Position numbers and translations under genes: made by a program. Positions 1 through 9,953 of a stretch of 64,000 nucleotides of DNA are shown here, piece by piece (position 1 is the first letter of the stretch; each line of letters opens with the position of its first letter). This DNA comes from Cherax quadricarinatus (taxonomy: Eukaryota > Arthropoda > Malacostraca > Decapoda > Parastacidae), in NCBI RefSeq assembly GCF_038502225.1, contig NC_091372.1:2753617-2817616 (forward strand). Reading direction: 5' to 3'. The notes under the pieces were generated by a model, which was not told where the DNA came from, made no database searches, and saw only the letters and a list, made by a program, of their open reading frames with translations.

Positions 1-163
1 TGAGCTCGAAGTAGCGGAAATATTTGATTTTTACCATTGTTCAAGAGTAAACAAATCACACCACACGTCCAATACACGTCAGCTTGGGAGTCTAATGTTC
101 TTTCACTAGTGCACTGATATTATTTATACCATTTTTACAATAATACCATTTTTACAATAATGG
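1..163 (+). mobile_element. piggyBac-like non-autonomous element, internal/3' fragment (cut by window edge)
   Basis: This stretch matches the middle of the TTAA-flanked family seen complete at 28318-29384, 47011-48021 and 58371-59454: the GAGCTC-AAGTAG-GAAAT block, the AATACACGTCA block and the TATTTATACCATTTTTACA block occur in the same order. The left end lies outside the window and the right end is lost at a junction with a PLE-derived inverted repeat. A short tandem duplication of the ATACCATTTTTACAATAAT block sits at 138-160. It has no coding capacity. Confidence 0.7.
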
Positions 164-165
164 AA

Positions 166-440
166 ATGTTTCAGCACACAGTGGCTTCATCAGTCCTATA
201 CAAAGAAGAATGGTGAAGATCAGAAGGAATTTGAGGTAATCAATCCCTCAGCCTGGAGTCAATGTAATCTGTCCATCAATCTTGAAAGATTGATGGACTG
301 ATTGCATCAACTCCAGGCTGAGAGGGACTGATTACCTCAAACTCCTGATCTTTACCATTCTTCTTTGTATAGGACTGATGAAGCCACTGTGAGGCAAAAA
401 AAAATTTCATCAATAAAGATACCCAAGTGTTGCACATGTG
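166..440. mobile_element. Inverted pair of Penelope-like element ends (fold-back)
   Basis: Positions 174-283 and 286-395 are imperfect reverse complements with a spacer of about 2 nt. The outer part of each arm reads, outward, CTGATGA, then a GCCAC stem-loop, then a GAAAC-type box; the right side continues into TCAATAAAGATACCC and a GTTGCACATGTGT tail. The same tail occurs at 45059-45086. This arrangement is typical of PLE terminal sequence; the assignment rests on resemblance to the ends of the PLE at 22.1-24.15 kb and on general knowledge of the family. Confidence 0.6.
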
Positions 441-472
441 TGTAATTTATCAGAATGTGAATTACCTAGTGG

Positions 473-790
473 TGTAAGATACATGACTCACGAAATTGTA
501 ATGACATGATTGCAAACAAACCATACCACAGGCAGGATTGAACCCACGGTCAGAGAGTCTCAAAACTCCAGACCGTCGCATTAGCCACTGGACCAGCTAC
601 CCACAATAAGATTCGTCCAACTAGGTATATTTCTACACCTATGCTAACCTTCCTACGGTGTAGAAATATACCTAGTTGGACGAATCTTATTGTGGGTAGC
701 TGGTCCAGTGGCTAACGCGACAGTCTGGAGTTTTGAGACTCTCTGACTGCGGGTTCAATCCCGCCCGTGGTATGGTGTGTAAGATACAAT
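473..790. mobile_element. tRNA-derived SINE, two copies head to head
   Basis: Left arm 521-639 and right arm 657-775 are near-perfect reverse complements (119 bp each, 17-nt spacer). On the plus strand the right arm contains a polymerase III A-box-like TAGCTGGTCCAGTGG (697-711) and a B box GGTTCAATCCC (752-762), separated as in a tRNA with a long variable arm. The left arm carries the same promoter on the minus strand. Divergence between arms is only a few bases, so the duplication is young. I do not call a functional tRNA gene because no clean acceptor stem or anticodon arm folds out. A decayed relative lies at 1414-1490 on the minus strand. Confidence 0.6.
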
Positions 791-892
791 TAATAGTTTA
801 AAAGCTTATGATTGTTACATATTTTCATCTTTCACGTAAGTTGTTTCAGATTCTTGCTCCTTTGCTTTGCTTACACTGTTTACTTATCAAAT

Positions 893-1072
893 TTTTTTTC
901 AGCATACCAGTTATCTCCTGCCTAGGTAGGGTGACCAGAAAAAAGAAGAAACAGTGTTTTTCTTCTTTTACATTTAGTAATATATACAGGAGAAGGGGTT
1001 ACTAGTCCCTTGCTCCCAGCATTTTAGTCATCTCCTATGACACATGGCTTACGGAGGAAGAATTCTTCTCTA
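893..1072 (-). mobile_element. RTE-related SINE fragment
   Basis: The T-rich start, the CTAGGTAGGGTGACCAGAAA block and the GGAGAAGGGGTTACTAG...TGGCTTACGGAGGAA block match the complete SINE at 50926-51395 in the same order and orientation, and the second block also matches the 5' UTR of RTE-1 near 9570-9650. The copy ends at about 1072, where a (GAATTT)-type LINE tail follows. Non-coding. Confidence 0.65.
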
Positions 1073-1166
1073 ATTCAAAATTCAAAATATATTTATTTTT
1101 AGCATTATGTGTGTGTGATCTGTTGTAGCTCTCCAGAAATTGTCATGTCGGGGTTAATATTTGAAT

Positions 1167-1377
1167 TGTTGTGTTTTGTGTATGCAGTATGTACTGTAGT
1201 ATGTGTGGGTAGTGTTTTGTGTATGTAGTATGTACTGTAGTATGTGTGGGTAGTGTTTTGTGTATGTAGTATGTACTGTAGTATGTGTGGGTAGTGTTTT
1301 GTGTATGTAGTATGTACTGTAGTATGTGTGGGTAGTGTTTTGTGTATGTAGTATGTACTGTAGTATGTGTGGGCACT
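1167..1377. repeat. 41-bp minisatellite, about 5 copies
   Basis: The 41-bp unit contains GTGTATGTAGTATGTACTG and TAGTATGTGTGGGTAGTG. Starts at 1211, 1252 and 1293 confirm the period. Copies are almost identical, only the first having GCAG for GTAG. Both strands give low-complexity ORFs that are only the translated repeat. Confidence 0.9.
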
Positions 1378-2039
1378 TTAAAGTTACAGTAGGCACAAAT
1401 ATTTGAAGAGTGAGTCAGGAAATTGTAATAACTCATGTGCAAACACACCACAGAATGGGTGAGGCTTGAACCAATGGTTGAGTCTGGTATCAGAGTGAGT
1501 GATTGTTCTAGTGGTACATTTTTGTTGGGTTATGATGAGTTTGTTGTTATGGATCTCCATGTTTGTCTAGTCTAGGTGACGTACCGGTAGAATAAAGCGT
1601 AGTACACAGTAATTAGTGTTGTTCTTGGTGCAAAATACTGCATTGTGATAATAACCTCCACTCTCTAGGAAACTGCAGACAATACACAACTAACCCACAC
1701 ATAGGAGAGAAAAGTTTATGATGACGTTTTGGTCTGACCTGGACCGTGTACGTACAAGTCAGAGTAACACAAGAGGTGAGGGAGCTGGTATATATAGAAG
1801 AGAGGGACAAGGATGGGACAAAGAGAGAGGAAGAAAGAAGGAAATGGAAATATATGCTGGATGTGTTAATTAACATTAAGTTTACTGTCATGTGAATACC
1901 AGAAAATTTTGTCTCATAATACCTTTGTGAGTGTATTATTTGCTGTATCCTGTAGTTGTTTAGTTTTTAGGTTTATTGCCAAACAAAATAGGTTTTATCA
2001 TGGTAGGTTTTATTAATCCTGGGTTTTCATTCAGTTATC
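1378..2039. other. Non-coding stretch with a decayed SINE and a PLE-type end
   Basis: No gene is seen. At 1414-1490 there is a decayed minus-strand relative of the tRNA-SINE. At 1690-1760 there is a minus-strand PLE-type end: GGTCTGACCTGGACC (1731-1745) read on the minus strand is a stem-loop followed by AAAACGTCATC. The rest is AT-rich sequence without long open frames of convincing composition. Confidence 0.5.
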
Positions 2040-2391
2040 ACCATCAAGCCAACACCTTTCTAGTTGCACATTGACTATGTTGTTGATGTCAACTGGATGT
2101 GGAGTAGAGATGAAGGAGGTGTAGTCATTCACGAATAAAATTAGTTTAAAATTGAGATGTGTTTCTTAGGTTGTTGATGTAAAAGAGGAATAAAAATAGT
2201 GATAGTCACTGCCTTGTGACACAGTCATGTTCATGGTTGATTAGGTGAAGTAGTATCATTTATAATCAGGTGTTGGAGTCAGACACAGAAGTTGGACATT
2301 ATGTAAGGTATTGTTGGGCCTCTGATTCTGTAATCTTCTAGTTTAAGAAGTAGGATGTTGAGCTCTACTGTATCACTAACATTAGCCCTTT
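2040..2391 (-). pseudogene. Decayed LINE reverse-transcriptase fragment
   Basis: Translated on the minus strand in shifting frames, the stretch gives recognisable LINE RT pieces: a TVELNILLLKLEDYRIRG segment resembling the region just after RT motif A, then FLFYINNLRNTSQF resembling the LFLIYINDL part of motif B, then a remnant of the following FADD region. Several stops and frameshifts are present. The pieces look like the L2/CR1 side of LINEs; the clade is uncertain. It abuts the TTAA-family copy beginning at 2392. Confidence 0.55.
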
Positions 2392-2750
2392 CAGTGTCAG
2401 TCCTGTAAAATTACGGCTTGAGAGTCAGTGTCAGTCCTGTAATATTACGGCTTGAGAGTCAGTGTCGGTCCTGTAATATTACGGCTTGAGAGTCAGTGTC
2501 GGTCCTGTAATATTACGGCTTGAGAGTCAGTGTCGGTCCTGTAATATTACGGCTTGAGAGTCAGTGTCGGTCCTGTAATATTACGGCTTGAGAGTCAGTG
2601 TCGGTCCTGTAATATTACGGCTTGAGAGTCAGTGTCGGTCCTGTAATATTACGGCTTGAGAGTCAGTGTCGGTCCTGTAATATTACGGCTTGAGAGACAG
2701 TGTCAGTCCTGTAATATTACGGCTTGAGAGTCAGTGTCGGTCCCGTAATA
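2392..2750. repeat. 34-bp tandem repeat, about 11 copies
   Basis: The unit contains GTCAGTGTCGGTCCTGTAAT followed by ATTACGGCTTGAGA; starts 34 bp apart are seen at 2402 and 2436. Each unit has the palindrome GTAATATTAC. Copies are nearly identical, which points to recent expansion of a pre-existing doublet inside the TTAA element. Confidence 0.9.
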
Positions 2751-3105
2751 CTATGCCAATATTCTAGCTCCTTCAAATCTGGTGGAAGAAAGCTGGTAGG
2801 CCTACATATGAAACAATGGGTCTGCATGGTCAGTTTGCACAGTATAAAAAATCCTGCAGCTTGCAGTGCATAATGAGAAAAAAAAAAAACTCCGACTGTG
2901 TTTTTGGTTTAAAACACTGAATTTGCTGTGTATTTTTGTATGGTATTTATGGTTATATTCTCGTTTTCTTGGTCTCATTTAATAGAATGGAAGATATATT
3001 ACAAAAATGGAGATGATTTTGATTGGTTTCACAACGAAAAGTACTTTGAAATTGAGCTCAAAGTAGTGGAAATGTCGATTTTTACCTATGTTGAAGAGTA
3101 AACGA
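2392..3105 (+). mobile_element. piggyBac-like non-autonomous element (copy A) with amplified subterminal repeat
   Basis: The left end reads TTAGCCCTTTCAGTGTC, one base off the TTAACCCTTT ends of the other copies. It continues through the family's AAAGCTGGTAGGCCTACATATGA and CAGTATAAAAAATCC blocks to AAAGAGTAAACGAG, where the 22-bp minisatellite takes over, so about a third of the right side is missing. The 34-bp subterminal repeat, present as two units in other copies, is expanded to about 11. Confidence 0.75.
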
Positions 3106-6100
3106 GTGGACGAGTGTGGAGGGGTGGTTGTGGAGTGTGGAGGGGATAGTGGAGTAGTGTGGATTGGGGGCAAAAGAGGGTGCAAGGGAGAGAGGAGGAG
3201 TGTGGAGGTGTGGCAAGAGAGGGTGCAAGGGAGAGTGGAGGAGTGTGGAGGGGTGGTAGAGGAGAAGGGAGTGGATAGTGGAGGAGTGAGGAGGGGATAG
3301 TGGAGGAGTGTGGAGGGGATAGTTGAGGAGAGTGGATGAGATAGTAGATGAGTGTGGCGAGAAACCGTGGAGGGGATAGTCTAGGAATGTGAAATAGAGG
3401 TGCACCCTCTTTTGCCCCCAGTCCACACTACCCCACTATCCCCTCCACACTCCACAACCACCCCTCCACACTCCTCCACTAACCCTTGCACACTCCTCTA
3501 CTACCCTCTCAACACTTGCCCAATATCTCCTCCAGAGTCCTGTACTATCCCCTCCACACTCCTCCAGTATCATTTCCACTCTCCCTTACTATTCCCTCCT
3601 AACTCCTCTAGTACCCCCTCCTCACTCCTACAATATACTCTTCACACTCTTCCACTACCCCCACTATACTACTCCACTATCCCCTACAAACTCCTCTACT
3701 ATCCCCTCCACAGTAGTGTACTGTCCTCTTCCCATACGTCCAGTATCTCCTCCACACTCCTCGAGTATTCCCTCCACAATTCTCTTCTATCCCCTGCACT
3801 CTCCTTTACTATCCCCTCCACACATCTCCACTATCCCCTCCACACTCCTCCACTATCCACTCCATACTCCTCTACTATCCATCTTCACTCTCCTCCACTA
3901 TCCTCTTCACACTCCTCCACTATCCCCTCACTCCTCTACTATCCTTTCCACACTCCTCCACTATCCCCTCCTCAGTACTCTACTATCCCCTCCACACTCA
4001 TCCACTATCCCCTCCACACTCCTCCACCACCCCTCTTCACTCCTTGACAATCCCCTCCACTATCCTCCAATATCCTCTTTGCACTCCTCCATTATCCCCT
4101 CCACACTCCTCCAGTATCCCCTTCACACTCCTCCACTATCCCCTCCACACTCCTCCACTGTCCCCTCCACACTCCTCTACAATCCCCTCCACACTCCTCC
4201 ACTACCCCCTCCACACTACTCCACCCCTCTACACTCCTCGACAGTCTCCTCCACACTCCTCCACTCTTCCCTACAGAAACCTCCACTATTCCCTCCACAC
4301 TACTCCACTATCCCTCCACACTCCTCCACAATCCACTCCACACTCCACTATCCCCTCCTCACACCTACACCACCCCTCCACACTCCTCTAATATCGCCTT
4401 AACACCCCTCCACTGTTGCCTTCACACTCCTGCACCACTCCTCCACACTCCTCTACAATCCTCTCCATCCTCTCCCGCCACCCCTCCACACATCGCTACT
4501 AACCCCTCCACACTTCTCCACTACACCTCCACAGTCCTCAACTACCCACTGCACACCCCTCCATAATCCCCAACTCTCCTCTCCTCTACTATCCCCTCCA
4601 CACTCCTCCACTATCCTCTCATCACTACTCCACCACCCTTCCACACTCCTCCACAATCCCTTCCACACTCCTTTACCACCCCTCCAGACTCCTCAGCTCT
4701 CCCTTCCTCCTCCTTTTGCCACCCTTCCACTCTCCTCCACCACCCCTCCACACTCCTCTACAATCCTATCCACCCTCTTTAACCACCCATCCACATATCT
4801 CTACTAACCCCTCCACACTCCTCCACTATCCCCTCCACACTCCTCCACCACCCCTCCACATTCCTCTATCCCCTCCACCCTCTCCACACTCCTCCACTAT
4901 CCTCTTCAAACTCTTCCAATATCTCCTCCGCAGTCCTGTACTATCACATCCACACTCCTCCAATATCCCCTCCCCACACCTCCAATATCCCCTCCACTCT
5001 CCTTAACTATCCCCTGCACACTCCTCCACTATCCCCTCAACTCTCCTCCAATATCTTCTTCACACTCCTCCACTAACCCCTCCACACTCCTCCAATATCC
5101 CCTACACACACCTCCACTATCCACTCCACACTCCTCTACTATCCCCTCCACACTCCACCACCCCTCCACATTCCTCCACCACGACCCCTCCTCACTCCTC
5201 CACCACCTCTCCACACCTCTCCTCACTCCTTCACCATCCTCTGCACACTCCTCCTCAATTCCCTCCACACTTCTCCACTATCCCCTCCACTCTCCTCCAC
5301 CATCCCCTCCTCACTCCTCCACTATCCCTTCCACACTCCTCTACTATCCCCTCCAATCTCCTCCAATATCCTCTTTGCACTCCTCCGTTATCCACTCCAC
5401 ACTCCTCCACTATCCCCTCCACACTCCTCTACTATCCCCTCCACACTCATCCACTCTCCCCTCCACACTCCTTCACTATCCCTTCTACAGTCCTCCACTC
5501 TCCCCTCTCCACACTCCTTCACTATCCCCTCCACACTCCTCCACTCTCCCCTCCACACTCCTTCACTATCCCTTCCACACTCCTCCACTATCCCCTCCAC
5601 ACTCCTCCACAATCCCCTTCACACTCCTCCACTCTCCCCTCCACACTCCTTCACTATCCCTTCCACACTCCTCCACTCTCCTTCACTATCCCCTCCACAC
5701 TCCTCCACAATCCCCTTCACACTCCTCCACTCTCCCCTCCACACTCCTTCACTATCCCTTCCACACTCCTCCACTCTCCTTCACTATCCCCTCCACACTC
5801 CTTCACTATCCTCTCCACACTCCTCCACCACCCCTCCACACTCCTCCACCACCCCTCTGCACTCCTCCTCTATGCCCTCCACACTCCTTCACCAACCCTC
5901 AAAACTCCTCCACAATCCTCTCCACCCTCTTACACCACCCCTCCACACACCCCTGCTAACCCCTCCACACTACTCCACCACCCCTCCACTCTCCTCCACT
6001 ATCCACTTCACACTCTTCCACAATCCCCTTCACACAACTCTACTATCCCCTCCACTCTCCTCCAATATCCTCTTCACACTCCTCCAATATCCCCTCCAAA

Positions 6101-6349
6101 CTTCTCTACTACCACCTCGATACTCATCGAATATCCCTTCCATACTTCTATAATATCCCCTCCACACTCGTCCAATATTTCCTCCACACCCCCTACTATC
6201 ACGACCACAGTCGTCTACTGACCCCTCCACTCTCCCTTCTAAACTCTTGCAATGTTCACTCCACACTCCTCCAACATCATCTCCACACTCTTAGACTATC
6301 CCCTCCACAGTCCTCCAGTATCCCTCCACGCTCCTCCTCTATCCACTCA
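3105..6349. repeat. 22-bp C-rich minisatellite, left block
   Basis: The consensus unit is CTCCACTATCCC joined to CTCCACACTC (22 bp), diverged by substitutions and small indels. At 3105-3400 the array runs in the opposite orientation (G-rich on the plus strand) and flips near 3400, giving an inverted repeat around AGAGGGTGCA/TGCACCCTCT. The C-rich strand has no stop codon in any frame of the consensus, so long low-complexity ORFs appear; these are not genes. The block is one array with 9953-13115, split by RTE-1. Confidence 0.9.
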
Positions 6350-9300
6350 ATTATTATTATTTTTTTTATTATCACACCGGCCGATTCCCACCAAGGCAGG
6401 GTGGCCCGAAAAAGAAAAACTTTCAGCATCATTCACTCCATCACTGTCTTGCCAGAAGGGTGCTTTACACTACAGTTTTTAAACTGCAACATTAACACCC
6501 CTCCTTCAGAGTGCAGGCACTGTACTTCCCATCTCCAGGACTCAAGTCCGGCCTGCCGGTTTCCCTGAATCCCTTCATAAATGTTACTTTGCTCACACTC
6601 CAACAGCACGTCAAGTATTAAAAACCATTTGTCTCCATTCACTCCTATCAAACACGCTCACACATGCCTGCTGGAAGTCCAAGCCCCTCGCACACAAAAC
6701 CTCCTTTACCCCCTCCCTCCAACCCTTCCTAGGCCGACCCCTACCCCGCCTTCCTTCCACTACAGACTGATACACTCTTGAAGTCATTCTGTTTCGCTCC
6801 ATTCTCTCTACATGTCCGAACCACCTCAACAACCCTTCCTCAGCCCTCTGGACAACAGTTTTGGTAATCCCGCACCTCCTCCTAACTTCCAAACTACGAA
6901 TTCTCTGCATTATATTCACACCACACATTGCCCTCAGACATGACATCTCCACTGCCTCCAGCCTTCTCCTCGCTGCAACATTCATCACCCACGCTTCACA
7001 CCCATATAAGAGCGTTGGTAAAACTATACTCTCATACATTCTCCTCTTTGCCTCCAAGGACAAAGTTCTTTGTCTCCACAGACTCCTAAGTGCACCACTC
7101 ACTCTTTTTCCCTCATCAATTCTATGATTCACCTCATCTTTCATAGACCCATCCGCTGACACGTCCACTCCCAAATATCTGAATACGTTCACCTCCTCCA
7201 TACTCTCTCCCTCCAATCTGATATTCAATCTTTCATCACCTAATCTTTTTGTTATCCTCATAACCTTACTCTTTCCTGTATTCACCTTTAATTTTCTTCT
7301 TTTGCACACCCTACCAAATTCATCCACCAATCTCTGCAACTTCTCTTCAGAATCTCCCAAGAGCACAGTGTCATCAGCAAAGAGCAGCTGTGACAACTCC
7401 CACTTTGTGTGTGATTCTTTATCTTTTAACTCCACGCCTCTTGCCAAGACCCTCGCATTTACTTCTCTTACAACCCCATCTATAAATATATTAAACAACC
7501 ACGGTGACATCACACATCCTTGTCTAAGGCCTACTTTTACTGGGAAAAAATTTCCCTCTTTCCTACATACTCTAACTTGAGCCTCACTATCCTCGTAAAA
7601 ACTCTTCACTGCTTTCAGTAACCTACCTCCTACACCATACACTTGCAACATCTGCCACATTGCCCCCCTATCCACCCTGTCATACGCCTTTTCCAAATCC
7701 ATAAATGCCACAAAGACCTCTTTAGCCTTATCTAAATACTGTTCACTTATATGTTTCACTGTAAACACCTGGTCCACACACCCCCTACCTTTCCTAAAGC
7801 CTCCTTGTTCATCTGCTATCCTATTCTCCGTCTTACTCTTAATTCTTTCAATTATAACTCTACCATACACTTTACCAGGTACACTCAACAGACTTATCCC
7901 CCTATAATTTTTGCACTCTCTTTTATCCCCTTTGCCTTTATACAAAGGAACTATGCATGCTCTCTGCCAATCCCTAGGTACCTTACCCTCTTCCATACAT
8001 TTATTAAATAATTGCACCAACCACTCCAAAACTATATCCCCACCTGCTTTTAACATTTCTATCTTTATCCCATCAATCCCGGCTGCCTTACCCCCTTTCA
8101 TTTTACCTACTGCCTCACGAACTTCCCCCACACTCACAACTGGCTCTTCCTCACTCCTACAAGATGTTATTCCTCCTTGCCCTATACACGAAATCACAGC
8201 TTCCCTATCTTCATCAACATTTAACAATTCCTCAAAATATTCCTTCCATCTTCCCAATACCTCTAACTCTCCATTTAATAACTCTCCTCTCCTATTTTTA
8301 ACTGACAAATCCATTTGTTCTCTAGGCTTTCTTAACTTGTTAATCTCACTCCAAAACTTTTTCTTATTTTCAACAAAATTTGTTGATAACATCTCACCCA
8401 CTCTCTCGTTTGCTCTCTTTTTACATTGCTTCACCACTCTCTTAACTTCTCTCTTTTTCTCCATATACTCTTCCCTCCTTGCATCACTTCTACTTTGTAA
8501 AAACTTCTCATATGCTAACTTTTTCTCCCTTACTACTCTCTTTACATCATCATTCCACCAATCGCTCCTCTTCCCTCCTGCACCCACTTTCCTGTAACCA
8601 CAAACTTCTGCTGAACACTCTAACACTACATTTTTAAACCTACCCCATACCTCTTCGACCCCATTGCCTATGCTCTCATTAGCCCATCTATCCTCCAATA
8701 GCTGTTTATATCTTACCCTAACTGCCTCCTCTTTTAGTTTATAAACCTTCACCTCTCTCTTCCCTGATGCTTCTATTCTCCTTGTATCCCATCTACCTTT
8801 TACTCTCAGTGTAGCTACAACTAGAAAGTGATCTGATATATCTGTGGCCCCTCTATAAACATGTACATCCTGAAGTCTACTCAACAGTCTTTTATCCACC
8901 AATACATAATCCAACAAACTACTGTCATTTCGCCCTACATCATATCGTGTATACTTATTTATCCTCTTTTTCTTAAAATATGTATTACCTATAACTAAAC
9001 CCCTTTCTATACAAAGTTCAATCAAAGGGCTCCCATTATCATTTACACCTGGCACCCCAAACTTACCTACCACACCCTCTCTAAAAGTTTCTCCTACTTT
9101 AGCATTCAAGTCCCCTACCACAATTACTCTCTCACTTGGTTCAAAGGCTCCTATACATTCACTTAACATCTCCCAAAATCTCTCTCTCTCCTCTGCATTC
9201 CTCTCTTCTCCAGGTGCATACACGCTTATTATGACCCACTTCTCGCATCCAACCTTTACTTTAATCCACATAATTCTTGAATTTACACATTCATATTCTC

Positions 9301-9953
9301 TTTTCTCCTTCCATAACTGATCATTTAACATTACTGCTACCCCTTCCTTTGCTCTAACTCTCTCAGATACTCCAGATTTAATCCCATTTATTTCCCCCCA
9401 CTGAAACTCTCCTACCCCCTTCAGCTTTGTTTCGCTTAGGGCCAGGACATCCAACTTCTTTTCATTCATAACATCAGCAATCATCTGTTTCTTGTCGTCC
9501 GCACTACATCCACGCACATTTAAGCAACCCAGTTTTATAAAGTTTTTCTTCTTCTCTTTTTTAGTAATTGTATACAGGAGAAGGGGTTACTAGCCCATTG
9601 CTCCCGGCATTTTAGTCGCCTCATACGACACGCATGGCTTACGGAGGAAAGATTCTTTTCCACTTCCCCATGGACAATAGAAGAAATAAAAAAGAACAAG
9701 AGCTATTTAGAAAAAGGAGAAAAACCTAGATGTATGTATATATATATATGCATGTGCGTGTCTGTGAAGTGTGACCAAAGTGTAAGTAGGAGTAGCAAGA
9801 TATCCCTGTTATCTTAGCGTGTTTGTGAGACAGAAAAAGAAACCAGCAATCCTACCATCATGCAAAACAGTTACAGGTTTTTGTTTCACAGTCATCTGGC
9901 AGGACGGTAGTACTTCCCTGGGTGGTTGCTGTCTACCAACCTACTACCTCAAG
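6350..9953 (-). mobile_element. RTE-1: full-length RTE-type non-LTR retrotransposon
   Basis: The element has a 5' UTR (9586-9953) that shares its head with the SINE at 50926-51395, a single long ORF, and a short 3' UTR ending in a GATAATAAA-like tail (6349-6380 on the plus strand reads TTATTATTATT...). It sits inside the 22-bp minisatellite with array on both sides, so it inserted after the array existed. Target duplication cannot be resolved because the flanks are repetitive. It is the only complete, uninterrupted RTE in the window. Confidence 0.85.
6611..9517 (-). CDS. RTE endonuclease/reverse transcriptase (968 codons)
   Basis: The protein nicks target DNA and primes reverse transcription of its own RNA. 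An apurinic-type endonuclease domain covers about residues 1-240: LSETKL (28-32), SVYAPGEE (98-104), VGDLNAKVG (134-142), SDHFLVVA (228-235). Reverse transcriptase follows: FMDLEKAYD (605-613, catalytic D607), GLRQGCVMSPWLFNIFID (663-680) and FADD (713-716). The C-terminal part contains LLRWFGHVERM, common in RTE-type proteins. The start given is a GTG; the frame stays open upstream to a stop at 9586-9588 and encodes KLGCLNVRG, part of the endonuclease fold, with no in-frame ATG. Translation therefore probably starts upstream at a non-AUG codon or by another mechanism. No disabling mutation was seen. Confidence 0.9.
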   Translation of the reverse strand: MRGCSADDKKQMIADVMNEKKLDVLALSETKLKGVGEFQWGEINGIKSGVSERVRAKEGVAVMLNDQLWKEKREYECVNSRIMWIKVKVGCEKWVIISVYAPGEERNAEERERFWEMLSECIGAFEPSERVIVVGDLNAKVGETFREGVVGKFGVPGVNDNGSPLIELCIERGLVIGNTYFKKKRINKYTRYDVGRNDSSLLDYVLVDKRLLSRLQDVHVYRGATDISDHFLVVATLRVKGRWDTRRIEASGKREVKVYKLKEEAVRVRYKQLLEDRWANESIGNGVEEVWGRFKNVVLECSAEVCGYRKVGAGGKRSDWWNDDVKRVVREKKLAYEKFLQSRSDARREEYMEKKREVKRVVKQCKKRANERVGEMLSTNFVENKKKFWSEINKLRKPREQMDLSVKNRRGELLNGELEVLGRWKEYFEELLNVDEDREAVISCIGQGGITSCRSEEEPVVSVGEVREAVGKMKGGKAAGIDGIKIEMLKAGGDIVLEWLVQLFNKCMEEGKVPRDWQRACIVPLYKGKGDKRECKNYRGISLLSVPGKVYGRVIIERIKSKTENRIADEQGGFRKGRGCVDQVFTVKHISEQYLDKAKEVFVAFMDLEKAYDRVDRGAMWQMLQVYGVGGRLLKAVKSFYEDSEAQVRVCRKEGNFFPVKVGLRQGCVMSPWLFNIFIDGVVREVNARVLARGVELKDKESHTKWELSQLLFADDTVLLGDSEEKLQRLVDEFGRVCKRRKLKVNTGKSKVMRITKRLGDERLNIRLEGESMEEVNVFRYLGVDVSADGSMKDEVNHRIDEGKRVSGALRSLWRQRTLSLEAKRRMYESIVLPTLLYGCEAWVMNVAARRRLEAVEMSCLRAMCGVNIMQRIRSLEVRRRCGITKTVVQRAEEGLLRWFGHVERMERNRMTSRVYQSVVEGRRGRGRPRKGWREGVKEVLCARGLDFQQACVSVFDRSEWRQMVFNT

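Noticed and set aside
690..770. Functional tRNA gene
   Set aside because: A and B boxes are present but no proper acceptor stem or anticodon arm, and an inverted second copy lies alongside; it is a SINE head.
7911..8597. 228-codon plus-strand ORF (and the mirror at 60897-61583)
   Set aside because: Antisense shadow of the RTE reverse transcriptase, present in every RTE copy.
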